The translations under genes were made by a program, and so were the position numbers. The notes under the pieces are model-generated. The model had not been told where the DNA came from, did no database searches, and worked only from the letters and a program-made list of their open reading frames with translations. Source: Gammaproteobacteria bacterium (GTDB taxonomy: Bacteria > Pseudomonadota > Gammaproteobacteria > Nevskiales > Nevskiaceae). Taken from it: a stretch of 64,000 bases of DNA. Numbering within the stretch: position 1 is the stretch's first letter; the number at the start of each line of letters is the position of its first letter. Shown here piece by piece: positions 29,768-38,294 of this stretch. The stretch spans positions 1 through 64,000 of the forward strand of contig JAPLSA010000014.1 of assembly GCA_026398815.1 (NCBI GenBank), given 5' to 3'.

Positions 29768-31642
29768 TCAATTGCCCTTGAGAATCCGCTCCACCGCCTG
29801 CTGCGCGATCGGGTGATAGCCCGAGCCCAGCTTCGCGAAGAGCGCCCGCGCCTGGACACGGCCGGCATCGGTGGTGGCCAGCGCCCGGTAGATCGGGCTG
29901 ATCAGTTTCATGCGGCCGACCCGGCCGAGGTACTCGGTCATCGCCGGCTGCACCATCGCCACCTGGCCGCTGCCGACGGCCAGCGCATACCAGTGGCTGG
30001 CGATGATCGCGTTGCCGCTGCCGGTCAGCTTGAAGGCAGCATCCAGTTCCTTGAGCTGCGCAGCGGTGACGGTCTTCGGGAAGCCTTCGAAGAAGTGCTC
30101 CCACTGATGCACGGTCCACTGGCCGGCGCCCATCGCGGTGATCGGCGTCTGGCCGGCCAGCCAGCGATCGCGCGCGGCATCGACCTCGGTCAGTCCGTCG
30201 GACACCGCATAGACGGCATCGGCCGGCAGTGCCGGCTGCGACACCCAGGCGTCGATCTGCGCCGGAGTCACCACGCCCGGCCTGGTCTTGAGCAGCCGCT
30301 CGTCGAGATAGGCCAGGAACTGCTCGCTGGTCGCGCTCTGGAACGCGTGGCTGTCAAACCAGCCGCGCAGGAAGGCATCGAAGGCTTCGCGACCGAATTT
30401 CGATTCCAGATAGACGAGGAACAGCGCGCCGCGCTGGTAGGGAATGCTGCTGAATACTTCGTCGGGATCGCGTGACGGAAAGCCGCGCTTGAGCTTGCGA
30501 TCTTCATCGGAGGCCGCCTGCGCCAGCGCCTCGCGCAGCTCGGCCACGCCGATCACCCGCTCCATGTCGCCGCGCGCCTTGCCGAACTGCGCTTCGGTCA
30601 GCCGGAAGGTCAGGTACTCGGTGAAGCCCTCGTTGAGCCAGAAGTCTTCCCAGGTGGCATTGGTGACGAGATTTCCCGACCAGCTGTGGGCCAGCTCGTG
30701 GGCGATCAGCGACACCAGCTGACGATCGCCGGTGATGATGGTTGGCGTGACGAAGGTCAGCCGCGGGTTTTCCATGCCGCCGTACGGGAAGCTCGGCGGC
30801 AGCACCAGCAGGTCGTAGCGGCCCCAGCGGTACGGGCCAAACAGCTTTTCGCACAGCGCGACGGTGGTTTCGGTGTCGGCGAATTCCCAGGCGGCGGCCT
30901 TCAAGGTCGCCGGCTCGGCGTAGACGCCGGTACGCGGCCCGGTGCTCTGGAAGGCGAGATCGCCGACCGCGATCGCGATCAGGTAGCTCGGGATCGGCTG
31001 CGGCATCTTGAACGTCCAGTAGCCGGCGGCGTCCGGCGCGTCCGACATCTCCGCGCTCATCACCGCGCGCAGGCCTTTCGGCGTCTTCACCCGCGCCTCG
31101 TAGGTGGTGCGCACGGCCGGCGAATCCTGCAGCGGAATCCAGCTGCGGGCGTGGATTGCCTCCGACTGCGAGAACAGGAACGGCTGTTTCTTGCCGGCGG
31201 TCTGCGCGCCTTTCAGCCATTGCAGGCCGAACGCTTCCGGCCGCGTCGCGTAGCGGATGCGGACGCGGGTGGCCTGCGGCGGCAAGGTCACCGTCAGCGC
31301 CTGGCCAAGCACGGCATCGTTGTCGCCCAGCACGAAGCGCGTGGCGGTCCAGACCTTGCCATCGACGCTGGCCTCGGCGGCCTGCACGTCCAGCGCGCGG
31401 CTGTCGAGCACCAGACGATCGGCATCGGCCTTCAGCCGCTCGAAGCGGATTTCCACGCGCCCCTTCAGCCGCGAGGTCGCGAAGTCGACGTCGAGATCGA
31501 GCGCCAGATGGGTGCTGCGCACCTCGTTGCTGTTGGCGTGGGAATGCGGGTCGACGACCTCGCCGGCCAGTACGGGATTCAGCATCGTCGAGACACCCAG
31601 GGTCAGGGCTGCGCCGGCAGCACGAAGGAAGGCGATGGACAT
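29768..31642 (-). CDS. M1 family metallopeptidase (LTA4 hydrolase-like)
   Basis: GGMENPRLTF and HELAHSWSGNLVTNATWEDFWLNEGFTEYLTFRL; signal peptide. Confidence 0.95.
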   Translation of the reverse strand: MSIAFLRAAGAALTLGVSTMLNPVLAGEVVDPHSHANSNEVRSTHLALDLDVDFATSRLKGRVEIRFERLKADADRLVLDSRALDVQAAEASVDGKVWTATRFVLGDNDAVLGQALTVTLPPQATRVRIRYATRPEAFGLQWLKGAQTAGKKQPFLFSQSEAIHARSWIPLQDSPAVRTTYEARVKTPKGLRAVMSAEMSDAPDAAGYWTFKMPQPIPSYLIAIAVGDLAFQSTGPRTGVYAEPATLKAAAWEFADTETTVALCEKLFGPYRWGRYDLLVLPPSFPYGGMENPRLTFVTPTIITGDRQLVSLIAHELAHSWSGNLVTNATWEDFWLNEGFTEYLTFRLTEAQFGKARGDMERVIGVAELREALAQAASDEDRKLKRGFPSRDPDEVFSSIPYQRGALFLVYLESKFGREAFDAFLRGWFDSHAFQSATSEQFLAYLDERLLKTRPGVVTPAQIDAWVSQPALPADAVYAVSDGLTEVDAARDRWLAGQTPITAMGAGQWTVHQWEHFFEGFPKTVTAAQLKELDAAFKLTGSGNAIIASHWYALAVGSGQVAMVQPAMTEYLGRVGRMKLISPIYRALATTDAGRVQARALFAKLGSGYHPIAQQAVERILKGN

Positions 31643-31711
31643 GAGGGTTTACGCGGATTCGGGGACCGGACGATGATACGAAAGTCCCCGCCTGACCCTT
31701 TCCATCGCCCG

Positions 31712-33337
31712 ATGCGTCCTGCCATCCGAACGCTGCTGCTGTGCAGCGCCCTGCTGGCCGCCAGTGCCTGCAGCCATCTTCCCTTTCGCGGCGCGGACAG
31801 CGCCGCCGCCCGGTCGGACACCCGCGTGATGACGCTCAACGAGATTGGCGAGCAGTACCTGCGGCTGGTGCTGGCGCTGGGCGAGCACGATGCCGACCTG
31901 GTCGACGCCTATTACGGCCCGGCCACGCTGCGCGACGAGGTGCGCCGGCAGGCGCTGAGCCCGGCGCAGATCGAGCAGGCCGCGCAAAAGCTGCTGGCGG
32001 CCGTGGACGGTGCCGACAGCCCGCAGTTCCAGACCCGGCCGGAAAAGGTCGGCCTGCGGCGCAGCTATCTGGTCAAGCAACTGGCGGCACTCGTGGCCCG
32101 CGCGCAGATGCTGCAGGGCACGCGCTTCAGCTTCGACGACGAGGCCCGCGCGCTGTACGACAGCGTGGCGCCGCACTACCAGGAAGCCGACTTCGCGCCG
32201 ATCCTGGCGCGGATCGAAAAGCGGCTGCCGATCGAGAAAGGCGACGCCGGGCGCACGCTGGCCGAGCGCTACAACCGCTATCTCGACCGCTACGCGGTGC
32301 CGGCGGCGAAGCTCGAAAAGGTCATGGAACTGGCGCTGGACGAGGCCCGCACGCGCAGCTATCAGCACCTGCCGATGCCGATCGGCGAGCACGTCGAACT
32401 GGCTCTGGTCAGCGGCAAACCGTGGAGCGCCTACAACTGGTACCAGGGCCGGCTGCAGAGCCGCATCGAGATCAATACCGAGCTGCCGATTCCGGTGGCG
32501 CGCGTCATCGAACTGGCCGCGCACGAGGGCTATCCGGGCCACCACGTCTACAACGCGCTGCTGGAGAATGGCCTGGTGATCGGCGAGCAATGGCCGGAGT
32601 TCACCGTCTACGCGCTGTTCTCGCCGCAATCCCTGATCGCCGAAGGCACGGCCGATTTCGGTGTCGGCCTCGCCTTCCCCGGCAAGGAGCTGCTGGCCTT
32701 CACCCGCCAGCTGTTCAAGGCCGCTGGGTTCAAGCCGGCCGAGGCGGCGCGCTATCTGGAAATCGTCGAAGCCGCGCAGGCGCTGAAGCCGGCCGGCATC
32801 GAAGCCGCACGGCGCTATCTGGACGGCGCCACCAACGCCGAGGACACCGTGGCCTGGATGCAGCGCTTCCTGCTGTATTCCCCGGAGCGCGCCGCGCAGC
32901 GCCTGAAGTTCATCGAGAAGTACCGCGCCTACATCATCAACTACAGCTGGGGCGAGGCGCTGGTGCGCGGCCATGTCGAACGGCACGGCAATGCCAGGGC
33001 CGGATCGCCGGAACAATGGCAGCAGTTCTTCCAGCTGATCTCGATGCCGCGCACGCCGTCGATGCTGCTGGCGGAACCGCTGGCCAACGCGGCCACGGCC
33101 GGCCAGCCGCAACCGAAGTCGAAGCCGAAACCCAAGGCGGCCGACGTCAACGACCTCGCCGACTTCGATCGCTACATCGCCACCCGGCCGACCGTGGCCG
33201 CGTTCCAGCAGCGCTATCCCAAGGTATTCGTGGTGCTGCCCGGCTCCATCGCCACCCGCGAGTTCCGCCACGACCGCAGCCGCTATTTCGTGGAACTGGA
33301 CCCACAGGGACGCATCATCGCCGGCCACTTCGGCTGA
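31712..33337 (+). CDS. secreted zincin-like protein with HEGYPGHH motif (DUF885-like)
   Basis: MRPAIRTLLLCSALLAASACSHLPF lipoprotein-type signal; VIELAAHEGYPGHHVYNALLENG and EGTADFGVGLAFP zinc-protease-like motifs. Confidence 0.7.
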   Translation: MRPAIRTLLLCSALLAASACSHLPFRGADSAAARSDTRVMTLNEIGEQYLRLVLALGEHDADLVDAYYGPATLRDEVRRQALSPAQIEQAAQKLLAAVDGADSPQFQTRPEKVGLRRSYLVKQLAALVARAQMLQGTRFSFDDEARALYDSVAPHYQEADFAPILARIEKRLPIEKGDAGRTLAERYNRYLDRYAVPAAKLEKVMELALDEARTRSYQHLPMPIGEHVELALVSGKPWSAYNWYQGRLQSRIEINTELPIPVARVIELAAHEGYPGHHVYNALLENGLVIGEQWPEFTVYALFSPQSLIAEGTADFGVGLAFPGKELLAFTRQLFKAAGFKPAEAARYLEIVEAAQALKPAGIEAARRYLDGATNAEDTVAWMQRFLLYSPERAAQRLKFIEKYRAYIINYSWGEALVRGHVERHGNARAGSPEQWQQFFQLISMPRTPSMLLAEPLANAATAGQPQPKSKPKPKAADVNDLADFDRYIATRPTVAAFQQRYPKVFVVLPGSIATREFRHDRSRYFVELDPQGRIIAGHFG

Positions 33338-33343
33338 CGCCGC

Positions 33344-33874
33344 GTGGCCTCACCGGTCACCAGCCTGCCGCCACGCGAACCGCCGGCCGGGCACGCCCGC
33401 ATCCTGATCCTGGGCTCGATGCCCGGCGTCGCCTCGCTGACCGCGCAGCAGTACTACGCCCACCCGCGCAACCGCTTCTGGCCATTGATGCACGCGCTAT
33501 TCGGCGTGCCGCTAGATGTCGGTTACGACACCCGCGTGACCGCGCTGAATATGGCCGGCGTCGCGCTATGGGACGTGCTGCACCGCTGCGAACGCCCCGG
33601 CAGCCTCGACAGCCGCATCGTGCGCGGCACCGAAGTGCCGAACGACATCGCCGGCCTGCTGGCGCGGCACCCAGCGCTGGAGGTCATTGCGCTGAATGGC
33701 GGCGCGGCGCGGGACGCGTTCCGGCAATCGGTGGCACCGGCACTCGGCGCCCGGCTCGACGCTATCCGCGTGCTGGCGATGCCGTCGACCAGTCCGGCGA
33801 ATGCGGCGGTGGGGTTGGCGGTGCTTCAGAGTCGCTGGGCTGGGTTGCTAGGCCCGTGCGTGGGTGGCGGGTGA
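33344..33874 (+). CDS. uracil-DNA glycosylase superfamily (DNA-deoxyinosine / G-T(U) mismatch glycosylase)
   Basis: ILILGSMPGVASLTAQQYYAHPRNRFWPLMHALFGVP...NMAGVALWDVLHRCERPGSLDSRI...VLAMPSTSPANA. Confidence 0.9.
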   Translation: MASPVTSLPPREPPAGHARILILGSMPGVASLTAQQYYAHPRNRFWPLMHALFGVPLDVGYDTRVTALNMAGVALWDVLHRCERPGSLDSRIVRGTEVPNDIAGLLARHPALEVIALNGGAARDAFRQSVAPALGARLDAIRVLAMPSTSPANAAVGLAVLQSRWAGLLGPCVGGG

Positions 33875-34083
33875 GCTGCGAGCGTGGAGCTGCGCCATTC
33901 AACGACGTGCTCGGGCGATTGAATGCACGGGCATCGCGGGCTTATCGTGCGTGCGTGAAGCCGGGCGGCTTCTTTTCCGAATCCGAGCTCGTCCGTGCCG
34001 GACCACGTTATCCAGCAGTGTTATCGGGCGCCTTTGCTCAATAACACTCCGTTTTATTCGGCGATTTTGATAGCTAATTCAAG

Positions 34084-34960
34084 TTAGGCCTCACGAAATT
34101 ACCCATGAGTACCGCCACCATCTCCGAGCCTATCTCCGGTCTAAAGCTATATCAGCAGCGAGCCCGCAAGGCGCTTCCCTTGCTTGTACGTCAGGCGGAA
34201 GCGGGCAACACGATCTACTACTCTGAGCTGGCTGCCGAACTCGGGATGCCGAATCCTAGGAATCTGAATTTCGTCCTCGGAAGCATCGGTCAAACTCTTG
34301 AGAACCTCTCGAAGGCTTGGAAGGCCCCCATACCTCCAATTCAATGCGTTGTAGTCAATAGAGCCACCGGCCTCCCTGGCGAGGGTATTGGTTGGTTCCT
34401 CGTCAAAAAAGAAGACTTCGTGGCACTGCCGCGCGAACAGCAGGAGGCCGTCGTCAGCGCGCATCTTGAAAGGATCTTCGCCTACCCGTTCTGGGCAAAG
34501 GTCCTTAGCTCTCTATCGCTTGTCCCCTCCCCGGCGCTCATCACCAAGGTCGAAATGCCAAATTTCGGTGGCTCTGGTGAAGGCCCTGAGCACAAGAAGC
34601 TCAAAGAGTACGTGGCCAAGCACCCCGAGTTGGTTGGACTTCAACCAACGGCTACTCCAGGTCGAACTGAAGATCCGCTGCTATCAGGAGACTCGCTGGA
34701 TGTCTCGTTCTGCCAGGGAAGGCGCTGGATAGCAGTTGAGGTGAAGTCACGTATCTCCAAGCAGTTGGATGTCCAACGCGGACTCTTTCAATGCGTCAAA
34801 TATCGTGCAGTTATGAAAGCCCAGACCCGAGCTCTCGGCACGAATCTGCACGTTCGAGCTGTCCTCATCCTCGGGGGTAATTTCCCCAAGGGCCTGCTGC
34901 CACTCAAGAACATGCTCGGAGTAGAAGTCATCGACCGAGTTGTCGCGCAGTGAGGCCTAA
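34084..34960 (+). mobile_element. putative single integron-type gene cassette or inverted-repeat-bounded islet
   Basis: TTAGGCCTCAC (34084-34094) and exact reverse complement GTGAGGCCTAA (34950-34960) bracket one ORF; GTTAGGC (34083-34089) fits attC GTTRRRY and GCCTAAT (34955-34961) is one base from RYYYAAC; the stop codon ends 1 nt before GCCTAAT; A/T-richer than flanks. Confidence 0.4.
34105..34953 (+). CDS. hypothetical protein with PD-(D/E)XK nuclease-like C-terminal motif
   Basis: GDSLDVSFCQGRRWIAVEVKSRISKQLDVQRGLFQCVKYRAV fits D-x(n)-(E)xK; N-terminal helical YYSELAAELGM region; distinct codon composition. Confidence 0.65.
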   Translation: MSTATISEPISGLKLYQQRARKALPLLVRQAEAGNTIYYSELAAELGMPNPRNLNFVLGSIGQTLENLSKAWKAPIPPIQCVVVNRATGLPGEGIGWFLVKKEDFVALPREQQEAVVSAHLERIFAYPFWAKVLSSLSLVPSPALITKVEMPNFGGSGEGPEHKKLKEYVAKHPELVGLQPTATPGRTEDPLLSGDSLDVSFCQGRRWIAVEVKSRISKQLDVQRGLFQCVKYRAVMKAQTRALGTNLHVRAVLILGGNFPKGLLPLKNMLGVEVIDRVVAQ

Positions 34961-35045
34961 TCCTTCGCTCAAAGCGCCCTCAAAGGCATATCACTTGGGC
35001 CGCTGCGGTCAGTGACGTAGCGTGCGCTACCACCCGCCCCCGCCC

Positions 35046-35930
35046 ATGCTCGCCTTCCACACCCTCGACGTCTTCACCGAAACCCGCTTCGGCGGCAATC
35101 CGCTGGCCGTGGTGCTGGATGCCGATGGCCTGAACACGCGGCAGATGCAGACCATCGCGCGCGAATTCAATTTGTCGGAAACGGTGTTCGTGCTGCGGCC
35201 GACGCGGGCGGAAGCGCTCTGCCGGCTGCGCATCTTCACGCCGGATGTGGAGTTGCCGTTTGCCGGGCATCCGACCGTCGGCACGGCCTGCCTGCTGGCC
35301 AAACTGGGGCTGGCGCCGCAGGGTGAGGATGTACGCTTCGTGCTGGAGGAGAACGTCGGCCCGGTGCCGGTGCGGGTGCAGCGCGAGGCGGGTCGTGCGC
35401 CTTACGCGGAGCTGACCACGGCGGTGCTGCCGCAGCGCGGGCAGGAACCGTGGCCGTCGAACGCGGTGATCGCGGCGATGCTGGGGCTGAGCGAGGCGGA
35501 CATTGGCGAGGTGGCCACGGTGAGCTGCGGCGTGCCGTACCTGCTGGTACCGCTGCGGACGCCGGAACTGCTGGCGGGCATCGAAATGAACGTGGCGCTG
35601 TGGCGCGAGCATCTGCACGGCCGCTGGGCGCATCACGTCTATGTGACGGCGCAGGGTTACGAGGGCGAGATCCGCGCGCGGATGTTCGCGCCGGGCTCCG
35701 GGGTGATCGAGGACCCGGCGACCGGCTCGGCGGCGGTGGCGCTGGCCGGGCGGATGGCGCTGGAGTCGACGATCGAGAACGGCACGCTGCGCGCGGTGAT
35801 CCACCAGGGGCTGGAGATGGGTCGGCCGAGCGTGCTGCACATCGAGGCCGATCGCGTGGGCGGGGCGGTGAGCGCCGTCCGGGTCGGTGGCCACAGCGTG
35901 GCGGTGCTGTCGGGCAGCCTGCGGGTCTGA
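35046..35930 (+). CDS. PhzF family isomerase/epimerase-like protein
   Basis: MLAFHTLDVFTETRFGGNPLAVVLDADGLNTRQMQTIAREFNLSETVFVL...LPFAGHPTVGTACLL...DPATGSAAVALAG. Confidence 0.95.
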   Translation: MLAFHTLDVFTETRFGGNPLAVVLDADGLNTRQMQTIAREFNLSETVFVLRPTRAEALCRLRIFTPDVELPFAGHPTVGTACLLAKLGLAPQGEDVRFVLEENVGPVPVRVQREAGRAPYAELTTAVLPQRGQEPWPSNAVIAAMLGLSEADIGEVATVSCGVPYLLVPLRTPELLAGIEMNVALWREHLHGRWAHHVYVTAQGYEGEIRARMFAPGSGVIEDPATGSAAVALAGRMALESTIENGTLRAVIHQGLEMGRPSVLHIEADRVGGAVSAVRVGGHSVAVLSGSLRV

Positions 35931-36027
35931 GCGCGGCCGCTGTCACCAAGGCGCGCATAGGCCGCCGCTATACTCCGGCGACACCCGAGCATCAGGCGTC
36001 GGGACCCCGCTCACGGAGATGCACGCG

Positions 36028-36546
36028 ATGACCGATTCATTCCGCCGCCTTGCCCGGCTGGACGAGGAGTTCCCCGGCCTGCTGGCAGCGTTCAAGCCAG
36101 CACTGAAGGGCTTGATTCCGGACGACATCAACTTCACCGAGGATTCCTACGACGAGCTGTTCATCATCCTCGCGATCGCTGCGTACTACGCGCGCGATCC
36201 GAAGCTGCGCAAGCAATCAGCGAACCGCACCGGCGGCAATCCGAAGCTGGTCAGCGTGGTGATGGACGAAGGCCCGCAGGACAAGGATCTGGCGCTGGTC
36301 GACCGCATTCTCGACCGCATTGCGCCGTATGTGCCGGTGGGCGTGCTGCTGGACTCGCTGAAGACCATGCGCGCCAACCAGGACGAGTTGTTCAAGGCTT
36401 ACCACCAGGGCATCGAGCGGATCACGTCCGACCTGTTCCGGATCGCCGCCGGCTTCGCGCCGAACACCGCCTGCCCGGCGGCGCTGGTCAAGTGGGCGTC
36501 GGGCCCTCTGCGCGCCGAGATCTACGAGCAGCTGCACAAGAACTGA
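36028..36546 (+). CDS. hypothetical protein
   Basis: 172 aa, MTDSFRRLARLDEEFPGLLAAFKPALKGLIPDDINFTEDSYDELFIILAIAAYYARD..., coding-like codon usage; upstream ATG at 36019 also possible; followed by a strong terminator. Confidence 0.7.
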   Translation: MTDSFRRLARLDEEFPGLLAAFKPALKGLIPDDINFTEDSYDELFIILAIAAYYARDPKLRKQSANRTGGNPKLVSVVMDEGPQDKDLALVDRILDRIAPYVPVGVLLDSLKTMRANQDELFKAYHQGIERITSDLFRIAAGFAPNTACPAALVKWASGPLRAEIYEQLHKN

Positions 36547-36563
36547 TCGCGGCAGCCGACACG

Positions 36564-36604
36564 AAAAAGCGGCTGGTCATCTGGAATGACCAGCCGCTTT
36601 TTTT
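36564..36604. terminator. bidirectional rho-independent terminator
   Basis: AAAAAGCGGCTGGTCAT-ctgga-ATGACCAGCCGCTTTTTTT, long perfect stem with A-tract and T-tract between convergent genes. Confidence 0.93.
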
Positions 36605-36652
36605 GGCGCGGGTCGCCGCCCGAAGCAGCGCCCGCGCAGTTCCGCTAGTAGC

Positions 36653-37300
36653 TTACTGACCGCCCTTGGCGCCGGCTTCGACGTTGACGGAGGCATCGAC
36701 CTTGGCGTTGGCGGCGTTCGCCGCCGCGCCGGTGGCGGCGTGGACGCCAGCACCCGCCGCACCGCCAGCCGCGTGAACCGTCGACCCGACCGCCGCCTTG
36801 GTGCCGACCGCCGCATCCTTCGCGACACCGGCGCCGGCCTTCGCCGTGTTGCCCACCGCACCAGCAGTGCCCTTGACGGCATCGCCGGCAACGCCAGCCG
36901 TACCCTTCACGGCGCCGCCGACAGCACCTGCGGTGCCCTTCACGGCCTTGCCGAGACCCAGGCCGAGACCAACGCCGGCCTTCGCGCCCGCCTTGCCCGC
37001 TTCGACGCCGGCAGCGGCATCAGCCTTGGCGTCGACAGCCGCCTGGCTGGCTGCGGCGGCATCCGCCTGCCCGGCGGCAGCGGCCTTGCCTGCGGCGGCG
37101 TCAGCCTTGAGCCTGGCATCGGCGGCAGCGGCGCCTTCGGCATCCAGCTTGGCCCGGGCGGCAGCATCGACATTGGTATTCAGTGCGCCGGCATTGACGC
37201 CCACGCCGGCACCGACATCGAGACCGCGCGCCAGCGACGGGCCGGCAGCGGCAGTGAGCAGGGTGGCGAGGATCGCGGCGGGGATCAGTTTGCGGTTCAT
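36653..37300 (-). CDS. secreted Ala/Gly-rich 11-residue-repeat protein
   Basis: Signal peptide MNRKLIPAAILATLLTAAAGPSLA; repeats AVKGTAGAVGG / AVKGTAGVAGD / AVKGTAGAVGN / TAKAGAGVAKD and degenerate units. Confidence 0.75.
   Translation of the reverse strand: MNRKLIPAAILATLLTAAAGPSLARGLDVGAGVGVNAGALNTNVDAAARAKLDAEGAAAADARLKADAAAGKAAAAGQADAAAASQAAVDAKADAAAGVEAGKAGAKAGVGLGLGLGKAVKGTAGAVGGAVKGTAGVAGDAVKGTAGAVGNTAKAGAGVAKDAAVGTKAAVGSTVHAAGGAAGAGVHAATGAAANAANAKVDASVNVEAGAKGGQ
36683..36946 (-). repeat. tandem 33-bp coding repeats (11-aa units)
   Basis: Eight consecutive 11-aa units by eye (residues 119-206), first three near identical. Confidence 0.7.
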
Positions 37301-37495
37301 CGGATGACTCCAAACGTGGGACCAACTGCTGAAGAGAGCGTCGGCATGGCCTTGCTGGCCTGAATTCGACCCGCGCAGAATGCATCAGCTTGTCTGAACG
37401 CGTCATGAATGCGGCGTCAGGCCTGAGTGGCCGTCCGACGTCCGATTTCCCTGCCCTCCTCCTCTCTCCTCCCGACCATGCCGCCGATCCCGGAA

Positions 37496-37876
37496 ATGCC
37501 CGTGAATCCCGACAGCGCCCGACGCTGGGCCGAGCACTGGATCGCCGCGTGGAATGCGCGCGACGTTGAGGCCGTGCTGGCGCTGTTCGCCGACGAGTGC
37601 CGGTTTCGCAGCCCCAAGGCAGCGACCCTCACCGGCCGCGGAACGGTGTCGGGAAAGGCGGCATTGCGCGATTACTGGACGCGTGCGGTCGCTGCGATCA
37701 GCCATCTTCACTTCGAGCTCGAGTCGGCGCACTGGGATGGTCACAGCCGGACACTGCTGATCCGTTATCTCGCGCGCCTGGGCGGACCAGCCGTGATCGC
37801 CGCAGAGGTATTCGACTTCGCTCCGGACGGCCGCGTGCTGCGCGGCACGGCACTGTATGGCGCGGCGGCCGACTGA
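37496..37876 (+). CDS. NTF2/SnoaL-like nuclear transport factor 2 family protein
   Basis: RRWAEHWIAAWNARDVEAVLALFADECRFRSPKAATLTGRGTVSGKAALRDYWTRAV. Confidence 0.85.
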   Translation: MPVNPDSARRWAEHWIAAWNARDVEAVLALFADECRFRSPKAATLTGRGTVSGKAALRDYWTRAVAAISHLHFELESAHWDGHSRTLLIRYLARLGGPAVIAAEVFDFAPDGRVLRGTALYGAAAD

Positions 37877-38279
37877 GGCTCCGGTGCGGCGCCGGCAAGC
37901 CGCGGGCGAGGCGCCGCGCAAACCGGCCGCCGATCTGGATGCGGCCGAAGCGGCCCGCCGAGCCATCCTGTCGACCATCGAGCGAATTCCGGCCGGCCGG
38001 GTCAGCACCTACGGCCAGATCGCTTGGATCGCCGGCTATCCCGGCCGCGCCCGTCTGGTCGGCCGGGTGCTGGGCGGCATGCTCGACGCAGGTTCGACGA
38101 CGCCGTGGCATCGGGTGATCAATGCCGGCGGGCAGATTTCCTTGCCCGCCTTCAGCGACGCCCACCGTGAACAGAAACGACGCCTGCGCGCCGAAGGCGT
38201 GGTGTTCGAGAACGATCGGATCAGCCTGCGTCGTTTCGGCTGGCAGGCCGCTGGCGGCGAATCGCCGCTGATCGATTGA
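37857..38279 (+). CDS. alkyltransferase-like (ATL) MGMT-fold protein
   Basis: ILSTIERIPAGRVSTYGQIAWIAGYPGRARLVGRVLGGM...TPWHRVINAGGQISLP; active-site PCHRV replaced by PWHRV. Confidence 0.9.
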   Translation: MARRPTEAPVRRRQAAGEAPRKPAADLDAAEAARRAILSTIERIPAGRVSTYGQIAWIAGYPGRARLVGRVLGGMLDAGSTTPWHRVINAGGQISLPAFSDAHREQKRRLRAEGVVFENDRISLRRFGWQAAGGESPLID

Positions 38280-38294
38280 GCGGCGATTCGCCGC
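38254..38294. repeat. 16-bp perfect inverted repeat spanning the ATL stop codon
   Basis: GCGGCGAATCGCCGCT-gatcgattg-AGCGGCGATTCGCCGC. Confidence 0.75.

Noticed and set aside
36683-36946. CRISPR-like array
   Set aside because: 33-bp periodic units lie in frame inside a coding sequence and have no unique spacers.
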